DNA from: Acinetobacter geminorum
Lineage (GTDB): Bacteria > Pseudomonadota > Gammaproteobacteria > Pseudomonadales > Moraxellaceae
Length of the DNA stretch: 64,000 bases
Direction: 5' to 3'
Assembly: GCF_013009345.1 (NCBI RefSeq)
Contig: NZ_JABELE010000004.1
Coordinates: 1-64,000, forward strand
The notes beneath the pieces were generated by a model, which saw nothing but the letters and a program-made list of their open reading frames with translations, was not told where the DNA came from and did no database searches. A program made the position numbers and the translations under genes. Position 1 is the stretch's first letter. The number at the start of each line of letters is the position of its first letter. Below are positions 25,265 to 33,278 of this stretch, one piece after another.

Positions 25265-27919
25265 GTGCAAAGCAATCGCGAAAATCAGGCTGAAGCCTTA
25301 TTAAATCATGTCAACAGATATCAAGCCGGTCGACTAACGGTCTTTTTAGGTGCGGCACCTGGTGTCGGAAAAACCTATGCCATGCTTGCCCGCGCCAAAG
25401 AGTTATTTCAACAGGGCACAGATGTTGTTGTGGGTATTGTTGAAACCCATGGAAGAATAGAAACTCTAAAAATTTTGGAAGGCTTGCCTCAAATTGCTAG
25501 AAAGGAAATGCAATATCAGGGGCATATTTTAGAAGAAATGGACTTGGATGCTATTTTACTTAGGCATCCGCAAATCGTTTTGGTCGATGAGTTGGCTCAT
25601 CGTAACGTACCGAATAGTCGTCATGAACGACGGTGGCAAGATGTTAATGAGTTGCTAGACGCAGGTATTGATGTATTCACCACTATAAATATTCAACATT
25701 TAGAAAGCTTAAATGATGTGGTCTATCAAATTACAGGCATTCGAGTAAATGAAACAGTACCAGATCGGGTATTTGATCGTATTCGAGACATTCGCTTAAT
25801 AGATTTACCCGTCAGTGAGCTTATTGAAAGGCTCCATCAAGGAAAAGTCTATGTGCCAGAGCAAGCAAATCTGGCATTACAAGGCTTTTTTAGTATTTCA
25901 AATTTAACGGCATTACGTGAACTGGCAATGCAATGCGTTGCTGAGCATGTCGATTCAGACTTAAAAGAGAGTTATGCCTCAAAGGGTTTGAAATCTATAT
26001 CGTTGCGAAATGAATTGATGATTGCGATAGATGGGCAAGGCTCTTCTGAATATTTAGTGCGAGCAGGCTGTCGTTTAGCAGAACGTAATGGTGCTACATG
26101 GACTGTAGTGAATGTTGCTAAAAGTTTGGACTTTGGACAGAGTTCAGGAAATTCATATAAAAAAGAATATATTGAAATCGACCGTGCATTTGAGTTGGCT
26201 CGACAACTTGGCGGTCGGACCGAAGTTTTATATGGGCCACGAGTTGCTTCGGTGTTAATGGATGCTGCGCTTGATCGAGGAATATCAAATCTGGTTATTG
26301 GCAAAAGTATTTCGCCGTGGTGGTTAAAGTTATTTAAGAAAAATTTAGCCCAGCAATTATTAAATCAAGAAAACTCGATTGCTTTAACGATTTTGCACCC
26401 AGAACAGGGCACTAAAAAGATAACTCAACTTGAAAAGCCTTCATTTTTATCATTAAAAGAAAGTGTTTTTGTTTTAGCGGTAACATGTGCCAGCATTTTT
26501 ATAGCTCACTTTGCCGAAGTTCTCTTAGGTATTGAAGACTTTTCTGTCATTTTCATTATTTCAGTTTTAATTGTAGCGACGAAAACTAGAATGCTCGCTG
26601 CTGTAGTCGCAGCTTTAATCTGTTTCTTAGCCTATAATTTTTTCTTTATTGCACCACGTTTTACCTTACAAATTTCAGCACACCAAGGCGTGGTCACTGT
26701 TGTTGCTTTTTTTGCGGCTGCTTTAATTGCTGGACGGTTGGCCTCTCAATTACGTCAGCAGGTTTTATCCTTAAAAGCTGCAAATGCTTACACTATGGTA
26801 ATGCAAGACTTAGCACGTAAACTTTCTAGTGCAGTAAATCTTGAAGAAGTTATGCAAACAGGACGAATGACTTTAGAAACCCAACTTCAAACTAAGGTGT
26901 GGATTTCTATTCAAGATAGAGTCATTTCATCTGATATAGAGTTAAACGATAAAGAAAAAGTCGCGGCAGATTGGTGCTTAAAACATCAACAACCGTGCGG
27001 ACGTTTTACCGATACTCTGAGTCAATCCAACTGGTGGTTTTTACCACTTTTAGAACAAAAAAATAGCCTAGGTATTGTAGGAATTTACTTTAATGATGAA
27101 GTGGTTTCCTTAAATTTTGAGCAAAAGAAATTGACTGAAAGTGTAATTGAGTACATTGCACAGGCTGTACTTCGAACCCAATTGGTCAATGAACTTGAAC
27201 AAGCAAAAGTAACCAGTGAAACAGAGCGCTTACGTTCTGCTTTATTATCTTCGGTATCGCATGATTTGCGCTCGCCACTCGCTTCTATTATTGGGGCAGC
27301 AGACACACTTGCGAATTTTAAAGCTGATATGTCCGAACAAGACCAGCAAGATTTACTTGAAACAATTCATTTAGAAGGTGAGCGCTTAGACCGTTATATT
27401 CAAAACTTGCTTGATATGACACGCTTAGGTCACGAAGGTCTAACTTTAAAAAGAGATTGGATTGGTGTAGATGAATTAATTGGTTCGGCAACCCGCCGGT
27501 TAAAGCGTTATAAACCAGATACGCAAGTGGTAATTCAGTTACCTGAGCAACAGATTAGTTTGTATGTCCACCCAGCACTGGTAGAACAAGCTATTTTTAA
27601 TGTTTTAGAAAATGCTGCAAACTTTTCACCTCCCGATGAGCCAGTCATGATTCGTGCTCAACTTTTGTCAGAAGATGAAGTAAAAATTGAAATTGAAGAT
27701 AGAGGTGCGGGAATCCCTGAAGACGAAAGACACCGCATTTTCGATATGTTTTATACTATGGAGCGTGGAGACCGTGGAAAATTCGGTACAGGTTTAGGGC
27801 TAACAATTGTAAAAGCGATTATTGGTGCTCATATGGGTACAATAGAAGCATTTTCAGGGCGCCAAAATAAAGGTACTTTAATTCAAATCAAATTACCCAT
27901 TCATCCAGTAAAAGAATAA
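25265..27919 (+). CDS. kdpD: Sensor histidine kinase KdpD
   Basis: Membrane sensor of K+ limitation or turgor that phosphorylates KdpE. 884 residues, near the usual 895. It has an N-terminal KdpD domain with Walker A-like GAAPGVGKTYAML (about 29-41), a USP-like domain (about 245-375), and four membrane helices (about 395-495). A GAF-like region is followed by HisKA with phospho-acceptor His in SSVSHDLRSPLAS (about 660-672), then HATPase_c with NVLENAANFSP, DRGAGIP and FGTGLGLTIVKA. GTG start. KdpD is 11 bp from kdpE. Confidence 0.97.
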   Translation: MQSNRENQAEALLNHVNRYQAGRLTVFLGAAPGVGKTYAMLARAKELFQQGTDVVVGIVETHGRIETLKILEGLPQIARKEMQYQGHILEEMDLDAILLRHPQIVLVDELAHRNVPNSRHERRWQDVNELLDAGIDVFTTINIQHLESLNDVVYQITGIRVNETVPDRVFDRIRDIRLIDLPVSELIERLHQGKVYVPEQANLALQGFFSISNLTALRELAMQCVAEHVDSDLKESYASKGLKSISLRNELMIAIDGQGSSEYLVRAGCRLAERNGATWTVVNVAKSLDFGQSSGNSYKKEYIEIDRAFELARQLGGRTEVLYGPRVASVLMDAALDRGISNLVIGKSISPWWLKLFKKNLAQQLLNQENSIALTILHPEQGTKKITQLEKPSFLSLKESVFVLAVTCASIFIAHFAEVLLGIEDFSVIFIISVLIVATKTRMLAAVVAALICFLAYNFFFIAPRFTLQISAHQGVVTVVAFFAAALIAGRLASQLRQQVLSLKAANAYTMVMQDLARKLSSAVNLEEVMQTGRMTLETQLQTKVWISIQDRVISSDIELNDKEKVAADWCLKHQQPCGRFTDTLSQSNWWFLPLLEQKNSLGIVGIYFNDEVVSLNFEQKKLTESVIEYIAQAVLRTQLVNELEQAKVTSETERLRSALLSSVSHDLRSPLASIIGAADTLANFKADMSEQDQQDLLETIHLEGERLDRYIQNLLDMTRLGHEGLTLKRDWIGVDELIGSATRRLKRYKPDTQVVIQLPEQQISLYVHPALVEQAIFNVLENAANFSPPDEPVMIRAQLLSEDEVKIEIEDRGAGIPEDERHRIFDMFYTMERGDRGKFGTGLGLTIVKAIIGAHMGTIEAFSGRQNKGTLIQIKLPIHPVKE

Positions 27920-27930
27920 GTTGTAAATTC

Positions 27931-28647
27931 ATGATAAGTTCAGAAACATCACCTGTAGAAACACGTATTGTGATTATTGATGATGAGCCTCAAATCCGTA
28001 AATTTTTAGACATTGCTTTAAGAACTCAAAAATACAAAACCACGCTCTGTGAAACGGGTTACAAAGGCCTAGAGGCATTGGCAACCCAAGGGGCTGATTT
28101 GGTTATTTTAGATTTAGGTTTACCCGATTTAGACGGAAAAGAAGTGCTTCAAGAATTACGTAGCTGGTCGAATGTTCCCGTTATTGTGTTATCTGTACGT
28201 GCTGATGAATATGAAAAAGTTGCCTTGCTAGACGCAGGTGCAAATGACTACATGACCAAACCTTTTAGTGTGCAAGAGCTTTTGGCGCGCATACGTGTCA
28301 TTTTAAGAAATCAACCTATTCAGCAAGAAGCCCATGTATATGACGATGGTTATCTCAAGGTTGATGTCATGCAACGATTAGTTTGGATCGAGCAACAGCC
28401 AATTACTTTAACTCGAAAAGAGTTTCAACTTTTGACGTTATTAATGCGCTATCAAGGGCAGCTTTTAACACAGCCTCAGCTTTTAAAAGAGCTATGGGGA
28501 CCCACCCATCAGGAAGATACGCACTATTTACGTATTTTAGTGGGCAAGTTACGCAGTAAACTGGGGGATAACGCAATTCAGCCACGTTATATTGCTACTG
28601 AACCAGGTGTTGGGTTACGTTTTTTAGCTAAACAGAAAAATCATTAA
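27931..28647 (+). CDS. kdpE: Response regulator KdpE
   Basis: OmpR/PhoB-type regulator that activates kdp transcription. 238 residues. The receiver domain has acidic pair DDEPQ near 17-21, the phospho-acceptor Asp in VILDLGLPDLDG (about 60), and Lys in TKPFSVQEL. The C-terminal winged-helix DNA-binding domain is about 135-235 (LTRKEFQLLTLLMRYQGQLLTQPQLLKELWG). Last gene of the kdp cluster, closed by a strong terminator. Its likely binding repeats are proposed at 20612-20660. Confidence 0.96.
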   Translation: MISSETSPVETRIVIIDDEPQIRKFLDIALRTQKYKTTLCETGYKGLEALATQGADLVILDLGLPDLDGKEVLQELRSWSNVPVIVLSVRADEYEKVALLDAGANDYMTKPFSVQELLARIRVILRNQPIQQEAHVYDDGYLKVDVMQRLVWIEQQPITLTRKEFQLLTLLMRYQGQLLTQPQLLKELWGPTHQEDTHYLRILVGKLRSKLGDNAIQPRYIATEPGVGLRFLAKQKNH

Positions 28648-28657
28648 TTAGATATAA

Positions 28658-28690
28658 AAAAAACCTTAGGGTATTTCTCCCTAAGGTTTT
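28658..28690. terminator. Terminator between kdpE and the glutamine synthetase-like gene
   Basis: AAAACCTTAGGG and CCCTAAGGTTTT are perfect 12-bp arms with a 7-nt loop. A/T-tracts on both sides mean it can serve both converging genes. Confidence 0.9.
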
Positions 28691-28724
28691 GCAAAGTGGT
28701 TTATAGTTTTTTTGCTCTTTTTAT

Positions 28725-30149
28725 TTATATATCCCAATGTTGTTCTGCTTCAGTCATTTGACTATAAATACTTTGATATTCAGCCTGTTTAACCGTGTAC
28801 CAATGTTCGACGAAGTCTGCCCCTAAATACCCTTTTAAAATAAGACTTCCTTTAAATATTTTTAAGGCTTCCGGCTGATTGTTGGCTAATAAAATGTGCT
28901 CGTCTGGAAACTTTAAAAGATGTGCAGGTTTTGGCAGCGGTAATTTATGAGATAAGCCATAAGATACGCCCGCTAAAATAGTCGCTGTAACCAGATAGGG
29001 ATTACAGTCCGCTCCAGCAACACGATATTCTAAGCGTTGATTTTGTACATCTGAGCATGGAATTCGGATTGCAACATTTCGGTTGTTAGTATCCCAATTG
29101 GCTTCTAATGGCACGTGATGACCAATTTTAAAACGTCTATAAGAATTAATATTAGGCGCTAAAATCGCCATAGATGCAGGCATTAACTCAATTAGGCCAC
29201 TAATCGCGCTCAATAATTTGACTGAAAGCTCATCTTTTTCTACTTTTGAACTAAATATATTTTCATGGTATTGATTAAGCATGCTCATATGAAAATGCAT
29301 ACCACTACCAGCCTTTGATAAGTTCGGTTTCGCCATGAAACAAGCAGTTAAGTCATGCTTTCTTGCGACTTGTTTTACAATTCTTTTTAAAGCATTAATT
29401 TGATCGCATAGCTTCAAAATGTCATGGCTGTGTCGCAGATTTAGTTCATATTGTCCAGGGGATGACTCTGCAACAATAGCTGTAATTTCAATAGATTGTA
29501 GTAGGGCAGCTTTTTCAACTTCATCTAGGACTTGTTGATAATTATTTGGCGCATCTATATCAAAACATTGGTTTTCTATACATGTTTCAGACTGATGTTG
29601 AGGTGAGAAAAGATAAAACTCTAGCTCGGCAGCCATTACAGGGAAATAATTATTAGCATGTAACTGATTTAATAATTTTTTTAATATATTACGTGGTTCA
29701 TAGCGACAGTCTGAACCATCTTCTTCTTGCATTGATAGGTAAAGTTGAGCATTTAATTCTGGGGATAAGGCACTGGGTTGCAAGCTCCCTAAAATGGGCA
29801 GACAAAGTCTATCTGGTTCACCAATATATTTTCCCAAGCCTGTTTCTTCAATCACTTTTCCATCAAGGCTCATGGCATAAACAGAAAGAGGAAAATAGCA
29901 TCCATTCGATAGATTTTTCAGACTCTTAACGTCAATACGTTTGCCACGAATATGCCCGTTTAAGTCATGTAGACAAATATCAATGTGCTGAGTGTGTGGA
30001 TATAAACTTAAATATTCATCAACTTCTTTTAAAAAAAGATCTGATTGGAAAGTACCAGATTGTGTCGGAGGAATAAAATTATCTGATATTTTAAATGCCT
30101 TAAAGTGAGGATCTTTTAAGTTTAAATTTGGGTAAATAAGTGTACTCAT
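28725..30149 (-). CDS. Glutamine synthetase-family ligase (gamma-glutamylpolyamine synthetase-like)
   Basis: 474 residues of the glutamine synthetase superfamily, more like PuuA/GlnA-type gamma-glutamylputrescine or polyamine synthetases than GlnA itself. Metal- and ATP-site segments are AAELEFYLF near 160-168, PGQYELNLRHSHDIL near 228-242, GSGMHFHMSM near 279-288 and NRNVAIRIP plus RLEYRVAGADCNPYL in the C-terminal half. It probably ligates glutamate to an amine at ATP cost; the amine is unknown. Transcribed alone, with no adjacent oxidase or amidotransferase genes of a Puu pathway. Confidence 0.82.
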   Translation of the reverse strand: MSTLIYPNLNLKDPHFKAFKISDNFIPPTQSGTFQSDLFLKEVDEYLSLYPHTQHIDICLHDLNGHIRGKRIDVKSLKNLSNGCYFPLSVYAMSLDGKVIEETGLGKYIGEPDRLCLPILGSLQPSALSPELNAQLYLSMQEEDGSDCRYEPRNILKKLLNQLHANNYFPVMAAELEFYLFSPQHQSETCIENQCFDIDAPNNYQQVLDEVEKAALLQSIEITAIVAESSPGQYELNLRHSHDILKLCDQINALKRIVKQVARKHDLTACFMAKPNLSKAGSGMHFHMSMLNQYHENIFSSKVEKDELSVKLLSAISGLIELMPASMAILAPNINSYRRFKIGHHVPLEANWDTNNRNVAIRIPCSDVQNQRLEYRVAGADCNPYLVTATILAGVSYGLSHKLPLPKPAHLLKFPDEHILLANNQPEALKIFKGSLILKGYLGADFVEHWYTVKQAEYQSIYSQMTEAEQHWDI

Positions 30150-30556
30150 TATAAAAAACCTTGGTGGTTATTTAGCTAAAATGCTAACGTAGCCTTTGAA
30201 GTTAATCTCGTAAAAAAAGAGTAAAATGATGAAAGGTTTTTTCATGGGGTTTATTATTTTTATTTATTAACAATCAATGCCTTGAGTCTAATTTTTATAA
30301 TCAATTTTTAAAGTAAAATTAGCGTATAAGAGCAGTCAGTGCATTACAAAATTCTATGGATTTCTCTTTTTTAAATTAAACAAAGCTAAAAATTTAAGCT
30401 TCTCATTTGGTGAGATGGTCAAACTGCTTTAAACTTAAATGCTTATCCAGTTAAACATTTATTTATAAATCTTGAATTGAGCAAGGCTTATATAGCACAT
30501 GTACTGGAATTTTATTTTTTGCGTTTTTTTAAATTTTATTTTTGAGTTCTCTTAAT
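30150..30556. other. AT-rich gap between divergent genes
   Basis: About 400 bp with promoters presumably for both neighbours. A TCTCA-TTTGG-TGAGA small hairpin lies near 30400. A 14-codon ORF (MMKGFFMGF...) after AGAG near 30227 is too short to call. I see no tRNA or other RNA gene. Confidence 0.5.
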
Positions 30557-31105
30557 ATGAAAAATATCGGTTTAGCCATTTTAGCAATCAGCCTTTCAGG
30601 TTGCGCTGCAATGAGCGTAGAAGAATGTAAGACTGCGAATTGGTCATTAGTGGGTGAGAAAGATGGTTCAAAGGGGTCTTCGCCACGTTTAGATCAATAT
30701 TACAAAGCGTGTGGAAAAGCCAATATTGTTCCAGATCAAAAGTCATATGAACGTGGGTATAAAGAGGGCTTAGGGTATTATTGCCAGCCATCAAATATTT
30801 TTTATAACGCTTTAGAGGGTAACGGCAATATTAATGTATGCCCAGTTGAGCAGCGTAATCGTTTAAGACCTTATTATCGAGCAGCTTCCGATTACTACAA
30901 TGCAAAAGCTGAATATGATCGTTATGAAGAGAAGTTTAAGCAATATTCTGACAGTGCTTATAACGAAAAATTAAAGCCAGAAGAGCGTGAACGTTATCGT
31001 AAGCTTTTAAGAGAATTACAAATTGATCGTGACCGCATTAACAGAAACTATTGGAACTCAATTCGCGATATCGAACGTTTCAAATATGATCATGGGTTAA
31101 AATAA
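30557..31105 (+). CDS. DUF2799 lipoprotein
   Basis: 182 residues. I choose the ATG at 30557, which makes a lipoprotein signal with lipobox LSGC (Cys about 17); an in-frame TTG 15 bases upstream would only lengthen the basic end. The mature part carries the DUF2799 pattern: EECKTANWSLVGEKDGSKG, repeated Cys, YERGYKEGLGYYC, and VCPVEQRNRLRPYY. A long charged helix follows. Function unknown, probably anchored to an envelope membrane. Ends at a good hairpin terminator. Confidence 0.82.
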   Translation: MKNIGLAILAISLSGCAAMSVEECKTANWSLVGEKDGSKGSSPRLDQYYKACGKANIVPDQKSYERGYKEGLGYYCQPSNIFYNALEGNGNINVCPVEQRNRLRPYYRAASDYYNAKAEYDRYEEKFKQYSDSAYNEKLKPEERERYRKLLRELQIDRDRINRNYWNSIRDIERFKYDHGLK

Positions 31106-31115
31106 TATTTAAAAC

Positions 31116-31150
31116 AGGATTGATCCGAATGTGATCAATCCTTTGTTTTT
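31116..31150 (+). terminator. Terminator after the DUF2799 gene
   Basis: AGGATTGATC and GATCAATCCT form a 10-bp stem with a 7-nt loop, followed by TTTGTTTTTTT. It may also weakly serve coq7 on the other strand. Confidence 0.88.
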
Positions 31151-31786
31151 TTAAAGATAATAACTGGTTTTTGTCATTAACTTTGAAATAGCAGTCATCG
31201 TAATTTTTACTGCATATGGTAATTCAACACCGCCTGCTTCAAGTGCAGTATGACGGTGATGCAATTCATCTTCATTCATTTGCTCTAGAATTTTGCGCGA
31301 GCGTTCATCTTGTGCTGGTAACTGTTTTAAATGGTCTTGTAAATGAAGGCTGACTTGACGCTCCGTTTCGGCCACAAAACCTAAACTATATTTGTCACCT
31401 GCAATACCCGCAAGTGCGCCCATGCCATACGAAAGCCCATACCAAATTGGGTTTAATAAACTGGTATGACTATTTAGCTCTTTTAAACGAACTTCACACC
31501 ACGCTAAATGATCTTGTTCTTCAATTGCTGCTTGTTGCATTTCTTTGCGTACATTTGGCAATTTCGCTGTTAATGCTTGTCCATGATAAAGGGCTTGTGC
31601 ACATACTTCACCACTGTGGTTAACACGCATTAAACCTGCGACATGGCGAGCATCTTCCACACCAAGTTTTGTTTCTACTGTTTCAGCTGGATTTTGACGC
31701 TGTGCTGCTGTTGCACCCGGAACAAGACTACGCAATGCCTGATCAAATGAGTTAATAAGTTGATCAATTCCAGTATAGTGGCGCAT
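31151..31786 (-). CDS. coq7: 2-polyprenyl-3-methyl-6-methoxy-1,4-benzoquinone monooxygenase
   Basis: Carboxylate-bridged di-iron hydroxylase of ubiquinone synthesis (the UbiF-equivalent step in many proteobacteria). 211 residues, the usual Coq7 length. Iron-ligand motifs are HSGEVCAQALYHGQ (Glu, about 58), EEQDHLAWCE (E-x2-H, about 88-91), a Glu in VAETERQVSLHL, and EDELHHRHTALEAG (E-x2-H, near 170). It is 3 bp downstream of the LplT-like transporter gene on the same strand, so likely co-transcribed. Confidence 0.95.
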   Translation of the reverse strand: MRHYTGIDQLINSFDQALRSLVPGATAAQRQNPAETVETKLGVEDARHVAGLMRVNHSGEVCAQALYHGQALTAKLPNVRKEMQQAAIEEQDHLAWCEVRLKELNSHTSLLNPIWYGLSYGMGALAGIAGDKYSLGFVAETERQVSLHLQDHLKQLPAQDERSRKILEQMNEDELHHRHTALEAGGVELPYAVKITMTAISKLMTKTSYYL

Positions 31787-31789
31787 AAA

Positions 31790-33112
31790 TTAGTCCTCTA
31801 AAGAAAGGTGGGCTGTGGCAAGCATTGGTTTTAGTCTAGCGAGAAGCCAGATACTAAAGATTGCACTAAGTACAGCTGTAATAATAAATAGTATTTTAAT
31901 ATCAATTTTTAAAACACTTAAGATCAAGATTGAAAAAAATGCAGAAGAAACCATAAAAACGGCATTTAGGATGTTATTCGCTGCAACAACACGTGCACGA
32001 TGTGAACGTGGTGAATAAGCCTGCATCATGGCATATAGGGGAACAATATAAAAACCGCCACTAATCCCCAATAAAGTCACAGCAATCATGACATGATAGT
32101 AAACCCAGCCTTGGGTGAAAATGTCTTTTAAGGTAAGTAATGCACCGGTTCTTTCTGGTACAAAAGCTAAACTGGCAGCAAGGTAGAGCGCAAAAACAGT
32201 AAGGCCAACTGCACCAATCGGCACCATTTTAATGTTGATTTCCGAACCACCAATTTTACGGCAAAGAAGAGAACCCACACCAATACCGACTGAAAAGAAA
32301 GTCAGTAACAAGCTAACAACATTTTCTGATGCATGAAGGTTTTGCTGGGTAAGCTGCGGAATTTGAGTTAAATAAGTCGCGCCATAAAACCAGTACCATG
32401 AGTTGCCTAGCAAAATTGTGAATACTAACGGTAAGCTTTTAGCATATTTAATGGTCTGGAAACTTGTACGGATAAAATTCCAGTCAATCTTTAAGTCAGG
32501 TGCAGCAACTTTTTGTGGCAAAATGAAGCGACTAAATAAATAGCCTATGCAAGCAATAGCCACTACGGTAATACTAATCCACAATAAATTTCCATCTGAT
32601 GAGGCAATTACGGCACCACCTAAGATCATTCCGAATAAGATCGCCATGGATGTACCAGATTGAAATAGCGCATTACCCGACATTAATTCGTTCGGTTTTA
32701 AGATTTCAGGCAAAATTGCGTATTTAATCGGGCCGAAGAACGTCGAATGCGTACCCATTAAAAATAAAGCAAAAAGAAGTAGCCATAAGTTTCCTAACAG
32801 GAAACCCGCAGTACCGATGAGCATAATGATGATTTCTAAAATTTTAATACCACGGACGAGTTGAGATCGTTCGTATTTGTCAGCGATTTGTCCAGCTGTG
32901 GCTGAAAAAAAGAAATATGGCAGAATAAATAAGAGAGCTGCCAAATTATTAAGAGTGCTTACAGGAGCAGATTGTTGCTGAATCCATCCATAAGTAATCA
33001 CTAATAATAAAGCTTGCTTAAAAACATTATCATTTAATGCGCCAAAAAACTGGGTAAAAAACATCGGTACAAACCGACGTGAGGTCATCAGGTGCTCATC
33101 TTGTTTCATCAT
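31790..33112 (-). CDS. MFS transporter, lysophospholipid transporter LplT-like
   Basis: 440 residues with about 12 hydrophobic segments. The N-terminus RRFVPMFFTQFFGALNDNVFKQALLLV is diagnostic of the LplT family, which flips lysophospholipids (lyso-PE, lyso-PG) inward across the inner membrane; in many bacteria it is fused or linked to acyltransferase Aas. Here it stands without an acyltransferase. A TTG at 33118 and ATG at 33109 are alternative starts. Followed closely by coq7. Confidence 0.85.
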   Translation of the reverse strand: MMKQDEHLMTSRRFVPMFFTQFFGALNDNVFKQALLLVITYGWIQQQSAPVSTLNNLAALLFILPYFFFSATAGQIADKYERSQLVRGIKILEIIIMLIGTAGFLLGNLWLLLFALFLMGTHSTFFGPIKYAILPEILKPNELMSGNALFQSGTSMAILFGMILGGAVIASSDGNLLWISITVVAIACIGYLFSRFILPQKVAAPDLKIDWNFIRTSFQTIKYAKSLPLVFTILLGNSWYWFYGATYLTQIPQLTQQNLHASENVVSLLLTFFSVGIGVGSLLCRKIGGSEINIKMVPIGAVGLTVFALYLAASLAFVPERTGALLTLKDIFTQGWVYYHVMIAVTLLGISGGFYIVPLYAMMQAYSPRSHRARVVAANNILNAVFMVSSAFFSILILSVLKIDIKILFIITAVLSAIFSIWLLARLKPMLATAHLSLED

Positions 33113-33278
33113 GTGCAAACTTCATTGTGTTTTATAAAAAAATGTGACCGAGTGTTAATTTGCATTGAAAACCATGTATGATATTTTTAACGCTTGATTA
33201 AATGAAAAATCAATGGTTTTGAGTGAGTTTTACACTCACATTGGTGCGTTTTATTAAAAAATAAGTCTAGAGTTTTCT

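Noticed and set aside
30227..30271. 14-codon hydrophobic ORF in the gap before the DUF2799 gene
   Set aside because: Too short and without conservation evidence; AT-rich DNA makes such ORFs by chance.
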